NCBI RefSeq assembly: GCF_002220365.1
Contig: NZ_MTHB01000191.1
Location: 1 to 64,000, forward strand
DNA length: 64,000 nt
Reading direction: 5' to 3'
Source of the DNA: Caballeronia sordidicola
GTDB lineage: Bacteria > Pseudomonadota > Gammaproteobacteria > Burkholderiales > Burkholderiaceae
The notes beneath the pieces were generated by a model, which was not told the DNA's origin, searched no databases, and saw only the letters and a program-made list of their open reading frames with translations. Both the position numbers and the translations under genes were made by a program. Shown in pieces: positions 18,046-28,110 of this stretch (positions within the stretch are counted from its first letter, which is position 1; each line of letters opens with the position of its first letter).

Positions 18046-19073
18046 TGCGCGTTCCTTACCCGCAAGCGCGGATTCAGCACCACATACAACGCATCCGCGA
18101 TCAGGTTCGCCCCCGTATAAATCACGCCGATGGTCAGCACGCCGGCTTCGAGCATGGGGAAGTCCTTGCCTTTGGCGGCGTTATAAATGAGCGAGCCAAT
18201 GCCCTGGTAGTGGAACAGCGTCTCCACGACCACCAGGCCGCCGATCATATAGCCGAGCTGCGTCGCGGCAACGGTGACGGTCGGCAGCAGCGCATTGCGC
18301 AGCACGTGGCGCATGATCACCACGCGGCGCGGCAGGCCCTTGAGGATCGCGGTGCGCGTGTAGTCGGCATCGAGCGCTTCAACGGTGCCGGCGCGCGCCA
18401 TTCGTGCGATGTAACCGAAGAACACCAGCACCAGCGGCAACACAGGCAGGATCAGATGCTGCAACTGGATCAGTACGTTTGACCCAGGCGGAAACGTTGC
18501 TTCAATCGGCAGCCATTGCAGCCAGATGCCGAACACCAGAATCAGCACAATGGACGAGACGAACTCCGGCACGACTGTCGCCGATAACCCCGCGATGCTG
18601 ATGGTCCGGTCGATCCAGCGCCCTTCGTGCAGCGCGGAGTAAACGCCGCCGGCAATGCCGAGCGGCACGACGACGATAAACGCCAGCGCGCCGAGCTTGG
18701 CCGAATTCAACAACGCGTCGCCTATGAAGGGTGCGACCGGCGCGCGATACGAATACGACTGACCCATGTCGCCGCGCAGGAAGTGGGCGATCCAGCCGGC
18801 ATATTGCGTGAACAAAGGCCGGTCGACACCCAGTTGATGATTGAGCGCGGCGACCGCGCGAGCGTCGGAAAGGGGCCCGAGGATGGCACGGCCGACATCG
18901 CCGGGAAGCAACTGGCCGCCCGCGAACACGATCACCGACAACAGCCACAACGTGATGATCGCGAGCAGCAGTCGCACGCCGATAAACCGCGCAATGCGCG
19001 CGGCGCTTCCGGCGTTGCTGCGTGAGCTTACTTGCGGCGCGCCCGGCGCGGCGGGAGGAGAGACCGTGTTCAT
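18042..19073 (-). CDS. Peptide ABC importer permease (DppB type)
   Basis: A 343-residue inner-membrane permease of the DppB/OppB family, with six predicted helices (first at about 32-52) and the family pattern LLPGDVGRAILGP near 54-66. The EAA loop is in the segment ILKGLPRRVVIMRHVLRNALLPT around 242-265. An unusual 25-residue polar N-terminal tail precedes TM1. It follows the binding-protein gene by 67 bp and overlaps the DppC-type gene by 4 bp. Confidence 0.92.
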   Translation of the reverse strand: MNTVSPPAAPGAPQVSSRSNAGSAARIARFIGVRLLLAIITLWLLSVIVFAGGQLLPGDVGRAILGPLSDARAVAALNHQLGVDRPLFTQYAGWIAHFLRGDMGQSYSYRAPVAPFIGDALLNSAKLGALAFIVVVPLGIAGGVYSALHEGRWIDRTISIAGLSATVVPEFVSSIVLILVFGIWLQWLPIEATFPPGSNVLIQLQHLILPVLPLVLVFFGYIARMARAGTVEALDADYTRTAILKGLPRRVVIMRHVLRNALLPTVTVAATQLGYMIGGLVVVETLFHYQGIGSLIYNAAKGKDFPMLEAGVLTIGVIYTGANLIADALYVVLNPRLRVRNAQ

Positions 19074-19140
19074 GATCGGAGCATCCTCGGGTCAGGCTTC
19101 ATCAAGCTGGTTTTAATGAGCGCGAGACTCAACGAACGAC

Positions 19141-20826
19141 CTACGCGCCGATGGTCGCGCGTTGGAAATACAACTGCGAAATCGCATTGAAGCGCACGCC
19201 TTTCACGTTCGCCCGCGTGACGATCAGCTGATCGTAGAAATAGGGGATCACGACCGGGGTTTCATCGAGCAACAGGGCCTGGATTTGCCCTGAGAGTTTT
19301 TTCTGCGATGCCACGTCGAGCGCCGCCACGAAATCCGCCACCAGCTTGTCGTATTGCGGATTCTTGAAATGCGCCGCGTTCCACGTGCCTTCGCTGGTCA
19401 GCGGTGCGTTGAGAAACACGTTCGGCACGCCGCGATGTCCGTAATCCGTGATGCCGAGCGGCGAATCGAGCCAGTCCGATTTGCCGTACGTGCCCGCGCC
19501 GTAATACAGCTCCTGGCTTTCCACCTTCAGCGTGATGCGAATGCCGACCGCCTTCGCTGCGTTCTGGATCACGACCGCGAGATCGGGAATCTCCATGTAC
19601 TTCTCGGTCGTGAGCGTGACGTCGAAACCGTTCGGCACGCCTGCTGCCGCCAGCAATTGTTTTGCCTTCGCGACATCGATCTTGCGCTGCGGCACGGACA
19701 GGTCGCTGGACGGAAACACCGGCGAGAACGGACTGTCATTGCCCAACGCAGCGCGGCCCTTGAACAGCCCCTTCACGAGCACGTCGCGATTCACCGCCAG
19801 CGCCAGCGCCTGACGCACGCGCTTGTCCTTGAACGGGCCGGTGTCGGTGCGCATATGCATCTGCCGATGCGCGCTCGACTTCACGCCGAGCACCTTGAAC
19901 TCGGGGTTCGTCATCATGCTGAGCCCGCCCTGCACGGTGAAATCGCCCATCACGTCGGCTTGCCGGCCTTGGAGCGCGAGCAGTTCCGATTGTTCGTCGG
20001 CGTAGAACGCGAACGTCACCCGGTCGGGCAGCGCTTTTTCGCCCCAGTAATCCGGGTTGCGTACAAACGATGCGCCCACTTTCGGCGTGTACTTTTCAAA
20101 CTTGAACGGCCCCGTGCCCGGGAACGACTTCTCGTAGGTGCCGCTGAAATTCGCTGGCAGGATCACGGCGTTGTACGTATCCGAGGAGACGTAATAAGGG
20201 AAGTTGCCGTTCGGCGCGTCGAGATGGAACTCGACTGTCATGTCGTCGACAACCTTCACCGAGCCCTTCGACAACACGCCCTTGAGCACCGAGAGCGCGG
20301 CCGAACCGCTGGCCGGATCGGCGAGCCGGTTGAACGTGGCGGCGACGTCCTTGGCGGTCATCGACTGGCCGTCGTGGAACTTGACGTTCGGGCGCAGCTT
20401 GAAGGTCCATACATCGCCCTTCTCGTTCGGCTTCCACGACAGCGCGAGGGAAGGCTTAAGCTTGAGCTCCTGACCGTCATCGTCGATCAGGAATTCGCCC
20501 GTCTGATTGATCAGCGCGAGGCCCGCGGGGTCGGTGACGGTGAGCGGGTCGACCTGGCCCGACGGCGTCAGATGCGCCACGCGGATCGTGCCACCGGGTT
20601 TGCCCGCAGGCGCCTGCGCGCGCGCGTGCGGCATGCCGATCAACCCCCCGGCGGCCATCGATAAGCCCAGCAGGCTCGCGTGCCTCAGTAACTCGCGCCG
20701 CGACAGCCGGCCGGCCTTGAATTCGTCGATTGCATGGTTGCCGAGTTCTCCCGCCGATCCCCTCGACTGTTCCAGCGCTGCATTGAAGGGGGAAAGCGAG
20801 TCCAGATCGGTTACGGTCTTTTTCAT
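19141..20826 (-). CDS. Peptide ABC importer, periplasmic binding protein (Tat-type signal)
   Basis: A 561-residue SBP_bac_5 family solute-binding protein, first gene of the peptide importer operon. The signal region carries twin arginines at 43-44 in SRRELLRHASLLGLSMAAGG, so export is probably by the Tat route, with an unusually long 40-residue N-region. The mature part opens with GGTIRVAHLTPSGQVDPL and shows the family block FKLRPNVKFHDGQSMTAKDV near 200. The ATG at 20826 was chosen; the frame extends to 20976 but adds 50 residues with no family resemblance. Ligand may be a peptide, opine or similar; the family does not settle it. Confidence 0.88.
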   Translation of the reverse strand: MKKTVTDLDSLSPFNAALEQSRGSAGELGNHAIDEFKAGRLSRRELLRHASLLGLSMAAGGLIGMPHARAQAPAGKPGGTIRVAHLTPSGQVDPLTVTDPAGLALINQTGEFLIDDDGQELKLKPSLALSWKPNEKGDVWTFKLRPNVKFHDGQSMTAKDVAATFNRLADPASGSAALSVLKGVLSKGSVKVVDDMTVEFHLDAPNGNFPYYVSSDTYNAVILPANFSGTYEKSFPGTGPFKFEKYTPKVGASFVRNPDYWGEKALPDRVTFAFYADEQSELLALQGRQADVMGDFTVQGGLSMMTNPEFKVLGVKSSAHRQMHMRTDTGPFKDKRVRQALALAVNRDVLVKGLFKGRAALGNDSPFSPVFPSSDLSVPQRKIDVAKAKQLLAAAGVPNGFDVTLTTEKYMEIPDLAVVIQNAAKAVGIRITLKVESQELYYGAGTYGKSDWLDSPLGITDYGHRGVPNVFLNAPLTSEGTWNAAHFKNPQYDKLVADFVAALDVASQKKLSGQIQALLLDETPVVIPYFYDQLIVTRANVKGVRFNAISQLYFQRATIGA

Positions 20827-21097
20827 CGGGCTGTCCGGTTCGGGGTTCGGTTGTTGTTTTGACTCGACGATACTGCGCCATCCAACGAGGGACCGCGGCA
20901 GCGACGCAATTGGATGCGCTTTCAGTTTAGCGGAGCAAATTGTGTTCCGATTCCCGGCGCGCGTTTCATGTGCCAATTAATTGCGCATGCTGCTCCGATA
21001 GCCGCGACGCTGCGGAAAAGCTTGCTGAAAACTTTCGGGCCATGCGTCAGAAGGGCGGTAGAAAATTCCGCGCCTCCGTGTCGTCATACCGTCATTT

Positions 21098-21598
21098 TCA
21101 ATGCTGATGCGGATGTTTATGAATTGGGTCGACCCAGAACACTTCCTCGGGCTCCTCCACCGCATCGATATTCAGATTCACCACCACCGCCTCGTTGTCG
21201 CTGCGCACGAGTACGCATTCCAGCGGTTCGTCGGTGAGCGCATTGATTTCCTGATGCGGCACGTACGGCGGCACGAAAATGAAATCACCCGGTCCGGCTT
21301 CAGCAGTAAATTCCAGATGATTGCCCCACTTCATGCGCGCCTGTCCGCGCACGACGTAGATCACGCTTTCCAACGCGCCGTGATGATGCGCGCCGGTTTT
21401 CGCGTTCGGATGGATCGTCACCGTGCCGGCCCAGATTTTCTGCGCACCTACCCGCGCCGCGTTGATTGCCGCCGCGCGATTCATGCCGGGCGTCTGCGCG
21501 GTGTTGGTATCGAGTTGATCGCCCTTGATCACCTTGACGCCGTTCTCCCGCCAGTCGGTGTGCTCGTGCTCATGGTCGTGCTGATGTTCGTCGCTCAT
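21098..21598 (-). CDS. Cupin-domain protein with His-rich ends
   Basis: A 166-residue single-domain cupin. The first cupin motif is around HHHGALESVIYVVRGQARMKWG (about 72-93) and the second around GPGDFIFVPPYVPHQ (about 102-116), giving a plausible three-His one-acid metal site. Both ends are loaded with histidine: residues 5-14 alternate His with Asp/Glu/Gln, and the last eight residues hold four His. This suggests extra binding of zinc, nickel or copper. Function is unknown; many such cupins are sugar isomerases or dioxygenases. It lies downstream of fusA beyond its terminator, so it has its own promoter. Confidence 0.8.
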   Translation of the reverse strand: MSDEHQHDHEHEHTDWRENGVKVIKGDQLDTNTAQTPGMNRAAAINAARVGAQKIWAGTVTIHPNAKTGAHHHGALESVIYVVRGQARMKWGNHLEFTAEAGPGDFIFVPPYVPHQEINALTDEPLECVLVRSDNEAVVVNLNIDAVEEPEEVFWVDPIHKHPHQH

Positions 21599-21670
21599 TC
21601 TCTTTATCTCCTCCGATCCGTGGAAAAGCCGCCGTCGATCTACGCTAGCTTCATTCCGGCTATAAGCCCA

Positions 21671-21708
21671 AAAAAAGTCCGTTGCCGCCGGGAGGCAACA
21701 ACGGACTT
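21671..21708 (-). terminator. Intrinsic terminator of fusA
   Basis: Perfect 10-bp arms at 21699-21708 and 21675-21684 (AAGTCCGTTG read on the minus strand) with a 14-base loop are followed on the minus strand by six T (21676-21671). Direction and position fit termination of fusA before the cupin gene. Confidence 0.9.
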
Positions 21709-21714
21709 CGTTAC

Positions 21715-21754
21715 GTCGTCAGGTCGTCAGGTCATTAGGTCAGTAGGTCATTCA
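21715..21754. repeat. Octamer tandem array in the fusA 3' untranslated region
   Basis: Five consecutive 8-base units of the form GTCrktAG: GTCGTCAG twice, GTCATTAG, GTCAGTAG, GTCATTCA. The array fills the space between the fusA stop at 21789 and the fusA terminator stem at 21708. It is non-coding. Two exact and three diverged copies suggest replication slippage followed by drift. Confidence 0.8.
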
Positions 21755-21788
21755 ATCACCCAACTCGACTTGTCGAGCCTGGCAACGT

Positions 21789-23894
<2,106 letters not shown>

Positions 23895-24143
23895 TTGAAC
23901 CTCCTGTTGATTGGGTGGAGCTAAAAACCCGAACCTGGCTTGATGGCCCGGCCGGCGGCTCCGGAGCGAAGCTTTGCTTTGTCGTGCTTGGTGAGCGCTT
24001 CGCTGGTTTATCAGGATAGCGCGTCGACAGGGTCTTTGCAGGATTCTCGCCAGCTCGGCAAAAAAGATGAATCTTTGATGACGCGCGGGCGATGTTCCGG
24101 GCACCGACTTGAGTCGGGGCCTGCGGGGAGTTGCGCTGGGTCC

Positions 24144-24191
24144 TGCGTCTGGCTCTGCGTCTGGCTCTGCGTTTGGCTCTGCGTTTGGCTC
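24144..24191. repeat. 12-bp tandem array (4 copies) upstream of fusA
   Basis: Four head-to-tail 12-mers, TGCGTCTGGCTC twice then TGCGTTTGGCTC twice, occupy exactly 48 bases. The two variants are arranged in blocks, as expected from successive slippage duplications. The array lies between the DUF192 terminator and the fusA start, about 250 bases upstream of GTG 23894, so it is in the fusA promoter or leader region. On the minus strand it can be read as a Glu-Pro-Asn/Asp-Ala repeat, which explains the false long fusA frame. Confidence 0.9.
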
Positions 24192-24194
24192 TGT

Positions 24195-24243
24195 AAGGAG
24201 AAAAGCAGAAAGCCGGCGCACGCAACAAGCGGGCAGCCGGCTT
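24195..24243 (-). terminator. Probable intrinsic terminator of the DUF192 gene
   Basis: On the minus strand an 8-bp stem (24236-24243 with 24210-24217, AAGCCGGC) with an 18-base loop is followed by TTCTGCTTTTC. The T tract is broken but it sits 90 bases past the DUF192 stop in the right direction. Confidence 0.6.
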
Positions 24244-24334
24244 CGGGCATAAATGACCGTACTCGCGGAAGTGACGCCGGGTGGGCGCGCGTTGACGACT
24301 ATGCAAGCCGTTCAGGCACCCTCCACGGAGTATG

Positions 24335-24889
24335 TTATTGGACTGCTGGCAACCCCTTGATCTGCATGCCTGGCTGAAGCCCTTTCGATGCAAACCAGCC
24401 TTTGCTCATTTCCAGTGCGAACACACCATTGTTGCGCGGGCAGTGGTTGTTTTCCGTCTCGGCCTGCATTTCGTCGATATCCGTAATCGTTCCGTCCGCG
24501 CGCATGAACGCGATCGACAGCGGGATGAGGGTGTTTTTCATCCAGAAACAGTGCACGGCCGTTTCATTGAAGACGAACAGCATGCCTTCGTTGGGCTCGA
24601 GCTTCGTGCGATACATCAGGCCTTGTTCGCGATCGGCATCGTTCGCGGCCACGGCTGCGTCTATCACATACATGCCCGCAGTGAGTTTCGTGTGCGGGAA
24701 ATCGGCGGGCTTTTTCGCACCCGGCGGCATTTGTCCTGCTTCTGCGGCCAGCGGTTGTGCGTGTGCTGCCAGCGGCGCGACTGCAATCAACGAAACGAGC
24801 GGAACGGAAAACGCAACAAGCGCGCGGCGCACTAGACGGCCAAGATCAAACGATGAAACCGAACGGGGCGAGAGCCATGAAAGACGCAC
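24335..24889 (-). CDS. Exported DUF192 protein
   Basis: A 184-residue protein of the DUF192 family. A long, basic signal region with hydrophobic core at about 22-42 ends near AAHAQ, so it is exported, cleaved near residue 44. The DUF192 core then covers about 68-180 with DREQGLMYRTKLEPNEGMLFVF, the invariant HCFWMKNTLIPLSIAF block and FALEMSKGW. The molecular function of this family is not established. The stop is followed by a hairpin terminator. A short gap separates the start from the Lys/His-repeat gene region at 25031. Confidence 0.85.
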   Translation of the reverse strand: MRLSWLSPRSVSSFDLGRLVRRALVAFSVPLVSLIAVAPLAAHAQPLAAEAGQMPPGAKKPADFPHTKLTAGMYVIDAAVAANDADREQGLMYRTKLEPNEGMLFVFNETAVHCFWMKNTLIPLSIAFMRADGTITDIDEMQAETENNHCPRNNGVFALEMSKGWFASKGLQPGMQIKGLPAVQ

Positions 24890-25030
24890 GGCGAAACTCC
24901 TGGTGAGATGAAGCCGGTTAGCTGAAGAATCAGTGAAGACTGGCGCATGTTACTTGAGCGCGGGCACGCCGACAAAAAGCGGGTGTGGGGATACCATCGC
25001 GCAAATAACCCACCCGATCCGAAGACCCAA

Positions 25031-25066
25031 AGAAAAAGGCAGAAACCTTTGCAGGTGTCTGCCTTT
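25031..25066 (-). terminator. Intrinsic terminator of the small Lys/His-repeat gene
   Basis: Perfect 9-bp arms, 25058-25066 with 25035-25043 (AAAGGCAGA on the minus strand), 14-base loop, followed on the minus strand by TTTTTCTTT. It lies 64 bases past the stop at 25130. Confidence 0.85.
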
Positions 25067-25129
25067 CAATGCCGCTTTCGCGGCAGCACTGCTTGGTGTA
25101 GCGTCGCGTTACCGCGATCTATTACCAAC

Positions 25130-25327
25130 TTACTCCGACGCGGCCGAAGCAGCTGCAGCCGAAGCTGCCTTCTTGTGCGTAGCCTTCTTATGCGTCGTCG
25201 ACTTCTTGTGCGTTGCCTTGTGAGCGGTCGAAGCAGCTGCAGGAGCCGATGCTTCCGGGGCCGAAGCTTGTGCAAATGCAGCCGTTGCGAACAGGCCAGC
25301 GACGAGAGCAGCGATCAGTTTGTTCAT
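25130..25327 (-). CDS. Small exported Lys/His/Ala-repeat protein
   Basis: A 65-residue protein: signal peptide with likely cleavage after AFA at 19, then a mature part made almost only of Ala, Ser, Thr, His and Lys. Residues 36-53 hold repeats of the type AHKATHKKSTTHKKATHKK. The mature chain is strongly basic and surely unstructured, with histidines able to bind metal. The function is not known; histone-tail-like binding of DNA or anionic surface polymers, or metal buffering, are possibilities. It has its own terminator at 25031, which supports a real, separately transcribed gene. Confidence 0.72.
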   Translation of the reverse strand: MNKLIAALVAGLFATAAFAQASAPEASAPAAASTAHKATHKKSTTHKKATHKKAASAAAASAASE

Positions 25328-25656
25328 GTTGTGAATCCTCAGCTTTAGTTTGATTTAACCTTGTGACCCGGTCGATGGAGTCATGTCGGTAAACGAGCCA
25401 TCCACCTTTTGGTTGACAGGAGATTCGAACAAAACTTCGATCCCGCTGCGAGCGCTTGAAACCTTACATAAAGCCTTCGCATGCTGGCTGTGTGTTGCAG
25501 TTCTTCGCTAATGCCGGATGGCGGTTTTAAGGCATCTGCAGCGAATAACGCCGCACGCCGGAAGTCCGTTGACGTGTTTTTGCGGAATCGTACGGAGATA
25601 ATTGTTTGGAAGACGAAATGAATTTGTAATGTCCGGGTTCAAGTGAAACGTAACTC
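25328..25656. other. Intergenic region, nothing recognised
   Basis: Between the small repeat protein and the end of rluE there are 329 bases without a credible gene, terminator or palindrome. The part near 25328-25450 must hold the promoter and leader of the small gene. Confidence 0.5.
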
Positions 25657-26235
25657 TTAACCGATGCCACTCCAGGGCGCGCGCGGGGGCAGTTCGATCG
25701 ATGCGCCCGGTGCCAGGCCGAGACTGAATATATCCAGCGCGCCGATACCCACGCGCACCAGCCTCAGTGTTGGATATCCGACTGCTGCGGTCATTCGACG
25801 CACCTGCCGGTTACGTCCCTCGCTGATCGACAGTTCGATCCACGTGGTCGGAATGGCGGCGCGGTATCGGATAGGCGGGTTACGTGGCCAAAGCTGGTCC
25901 ACCGATTCCACGGGTTCCACCCGCTTAACGTCGCACGGCCGCGTCACGAATTCCCCCAGGTCCACACCTGCCGCCAGACGTTCGAGAGCGTGTGCGTCGG
26001 GCGCGCCGTCCACCTGTGCCCAATACCGCTTGACCAGCTTGTGACGGGGCTCGGTGATACGCGCCTGAAGCGCGCCATCGTCGGTGAGGAGCAGCAGGCC
26101 TTCGCTGTCTGTGTCCAGGCGGCCGGCCGGATAAACGCCGGGCGTCTTCACCCAAACGCCTAACGAAGGGTGCTTCTCGTGCGGCGAAAATTGACAGATC
26201 GTGCCGAACGGTTTGTTAAGAGCAAGCAGCGGCAT
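25657..26235 (-). CDS. rluE: 23S rRNA pseudouridine synthase RluE-type
   Basis: A 192-residue RsuA/RluB/RluE-family pseudouridine synthase. The catalytic Asp is D41 in AGRLDTDSEGLLLLT, and the second conserved block LSISEGRNRQVRRMTAAVGYPTLRLVRVGIG lies near 137-168. It has no S4 domain, which together with the length fits RluE (modifies one uridine in helix 88-89 of 23S rRNA in E. coli) better than RsuA or RluB. I take the ATG at 26235 (MPLLALNKPFG), the normal family start; the frame to 26283 adds 16 unlike residues. It is divergent from icd. Confidence 0.88.
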   Translation of the reverse strand: MPLLALNKPFGTICQFSPHEKHPSLGVWVKTPGVYPAGRLDTDSEGLLLLTDDGALQARITEPRHKLVKRYWAQVDGAPDAHALERLAAGVDLGEFVTRPCDVKRVEPVESVDQLWPRNPPIRYRAAIPTTWIELSISEGRNRQVRRMTAAVGYPTLRLVRVGIGALDIFSLGLAPGASIELPPRAPWSGIG

Positions 26236-26353
26236 GGTGGGAATCGATGAGGAGACGCGACAAGGAAACGAGCCGGCGCTCAAGCGCCGCGCGGGAATCC
26301 GGCTATGGCGGATGGCGCGATATTAATGCATAATTCGAAACACCAAACCCTAG

Positions 26354-26374
26354 GTCTTATATAAGACATAAGAC
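26354..26374. promoter_or_regulatory. Palindromic operator-like site upstream of icd
   Basis: A perfect 14-bp palindrome GTCTTATATAAGAC (26354-26367) is immediately followed by a third half-site ATAAGAC (26368-26374), so three ATAAGAC/GTCTTAT half-sites are packed in 21 bases. It lies about 290 bases before icd in the divergent gap with rluE (26236-26659), which holds no gene. I recall similar half-site clusters upstream of TCA-cycle genes in betaproteobacteria, attributed to a GntR-type regulator, but cannot verify this here. Confidence 0.6.
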
Positions 26375-26659
26375 ATGGATCGTATAACGGTCGGTCGCAG
26401 CGACAACTGCGGCGAAAGCATCAGCGGACGGACTTCGGACCGCGCTCGCATTCCCCGATTTGTTGCAATGCGGCGAAATGGGAGCCGGGCAGGGCGTCTG
26501 CACGGTGGGCTAGAATACCTTTCTGGTCGCCTCGGGCGCCGCGCCGGCATTGGCGCCGGCGGCCCTGCCACCGTTCATTCGTCCGCTTTTTCGCCGAATT
26601 TCCGTACGCATTCTGCGCATTTCTGTAGTTAGCTAGCCCAGCCATCTTTGGAGTCGACC

Positions 26660-27913
26660 ATGCCGTATCAGCACATCAAGGTTCCGACGGGCGGTGACAA
26701 GATCACCGTTAATGCGGATTACTCGCTCAACGTTTCCGACCAGCCGATCATCCCTTTTATAGAAGGCGATGGTACGGGTCTGGACATCACGCCGGTGATG
26801 ATCAAGGTCGTGGACGCAGCGGTGGAAAAAGCCTATGCAGGCAAGAAGAAGATCCACTGGATGGAAATCTTCGCGGGCGAGAAGGCCACCAAGGTCTATG
26901 GCCCGGACGTGTGGCTGCCGGATGAAACGCTGGACGTGCTGAAGGAATATGTCGTTTCTATCAAAGGGCCGCTTACCACGCCAGTCGGCGGTGGCATCCG
27001 TTCGCTGAACGTCGCGCTGCGCCAGCAACTCGACCTATATGTCTGCCTGCGCCCGGTGCAGTATTTCAAGGGCGTGCCGTCGCCTGTGCGCGAGCCGGAA
27101 AAGGTCAACATGATCATCTTCCGCGAGAACTCGGAAGACATCTATGCGGGCATCGAGTGGGCGGCCGAGTCGGAAGAGGCGAAGAAGGTCATCAAGTTCC
27201 TGCGCGAAGAAATGGGCGTGACGAAGATCCGCTTCCCGGAAACGTCGGGTATCGGCGTCAAGCCGGTGTCGCGTGAAGGCACGGAGCGCCTGGTTCGCAA
27301 GGCGATCCAGTACGCCATCGACCACAATCGCAACACCGTCACGCTCGTGCACAAGGGCAACATCATGAAATACACGGAAGGTGCGTTCCGTGATTTCGGC
27401 TATGCATTGGCGCAGAAGGAATTCGGTGCAGAACTCATCGACGGCGGCCCGTGGATGAAGATCAAGAGCCCGAAGGGCGGCGACATTGTGCTAAAGGACG
27501 TTATCGCCGACGCGTTCCTCCAGCAGATCCTGCTGCGCCCGGCGGAGTACGACGTGATCGCCACGCTGAACCTGAACGGCGATTATGTTTCGGACGCGCT
27601 GGCGGCTCAGGTTGGCGGTATTGGCATTGCTCCGGGCGCGAACATGTCGGATTCGGTGGCCATGTTCGAAGCCACGCACGGCACAGCGCCGAAGTACGCC
27701 GGCAAGGACTACGTGAATCCGGGTTCGGAAATCCTGTCGGCGGAAATGATGCTGCGCCACCTTGGCTGGACCGAGGCAGCGGACGTCATCATCAAGTCGA
27801 TGGAAAAATCGATCCTGCAAAAGCGTGTGACGTATGACTTCGCGCGTTTGATGGAAGGTGCGACGCAGGTTTCATGTTCCGGCTTCGGGCAGGTGCTGAT
27901 CGAAAACATGTAA
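26660..27913 (+). CDS. icd: NADP-dependent isocitrate dehydrogenase
   Basis: A 417-residue TCA-cycle enzyme oxidising isocitrate to 2-oxoglutarate and CO2, dimeric, cytoplasmic. Substrate residues are seen in GGIRSLNVALRQ (S115, N117, R121; S115 matches the serine phosphorylated by AceK in E. coli) and R131. The block TLVHKGNIMKYTEG near 230-245 carries the catalytic Lys, and IAPGANMSDSVAMFEATHGTAPKYAGKD near 320-345 is the cofactor segment. GGAG 8 bases before the ATG at 26660 supports that start over the in-frame one 12 bases earlier. A strong terminator follows at 27934. Confidence 0.95.
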   Translation: MPYQHIKVPTGGDKITVNADYSLNVSDQPIIPFIEGDGTGLDITPVMIKVVDAAVEKAYAGKKKIHWMEIFAGEKATKVYGPDVWLPDETLDVLKEYVVSIKGPLTTPVGGGIRSLNVALRQQLDLYVCLRPVQYFKGVPSPVREPEKVNMIIFRENSEDIYAGIEWAAESEEAKKVIKFLREEMGVTKIRFPETSGIGVKPVSREGTERLVRKAIQYAIDHNRNTVTLVHKGNIMKYTEGAFRDFGYALAQKEFGAELIDGGPWMKIKSPKGGDIVLKDVIADAFLQQILLRPAEYDVIATLNLNGDYVSDALAAQVGGIGIAPGANMSDSVAMFEATHGTAPKYAGKDYVNPGSEILSAEMMLRHLGWTEAADVIIKSMEKSILQKRVTYDFARLMEGATQVSCSGFGQVLIENM

Positions 27914-27933
27914 GTTCGGCCAAGCTTCAAGGA

Positions 27934-27969
27934 AAGCCCCGGTGCGAGTAACTCGGCCGGGGCTTTTTT
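27934..27969 (+). terminator. Intrinsic terminator of icd
   Basis: A 9-bp stem AAGCCCCGG (27934-27942) with 27957-27965, a 14-base loop and a run of six T (27964-27969), 20 bases past the icd stop. Confidence 0.92.
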
Positions 27970-28110
27970 CATGGGCAGAGCGGCAGCGATTAGGCCACTC
28001 TGCACAGCTCTGTCAAAACTTGTCGCAAGCGACTTTTTCACGGCAGCGGAGTGATACCCTCGATTCCCTGGACAAACCTATGTGTTTTTATACAGTTCAT
28101 CTCGCTGGAC

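Noticed and set aside
23895..24221. N-terminal extension of EF-G
   Set aside because: It translates the 12-bp tandem array and poorly coded DNA; GTG 23894 has an ideal AGGAGG and gives the family N-terminus.
24011..24250. Minus-strand frame encoding a Ser-Gln-Thr-Gln repeat
   Set aside because: It is only the tandem array read in another frame, without a ribosome site or homologous ends.
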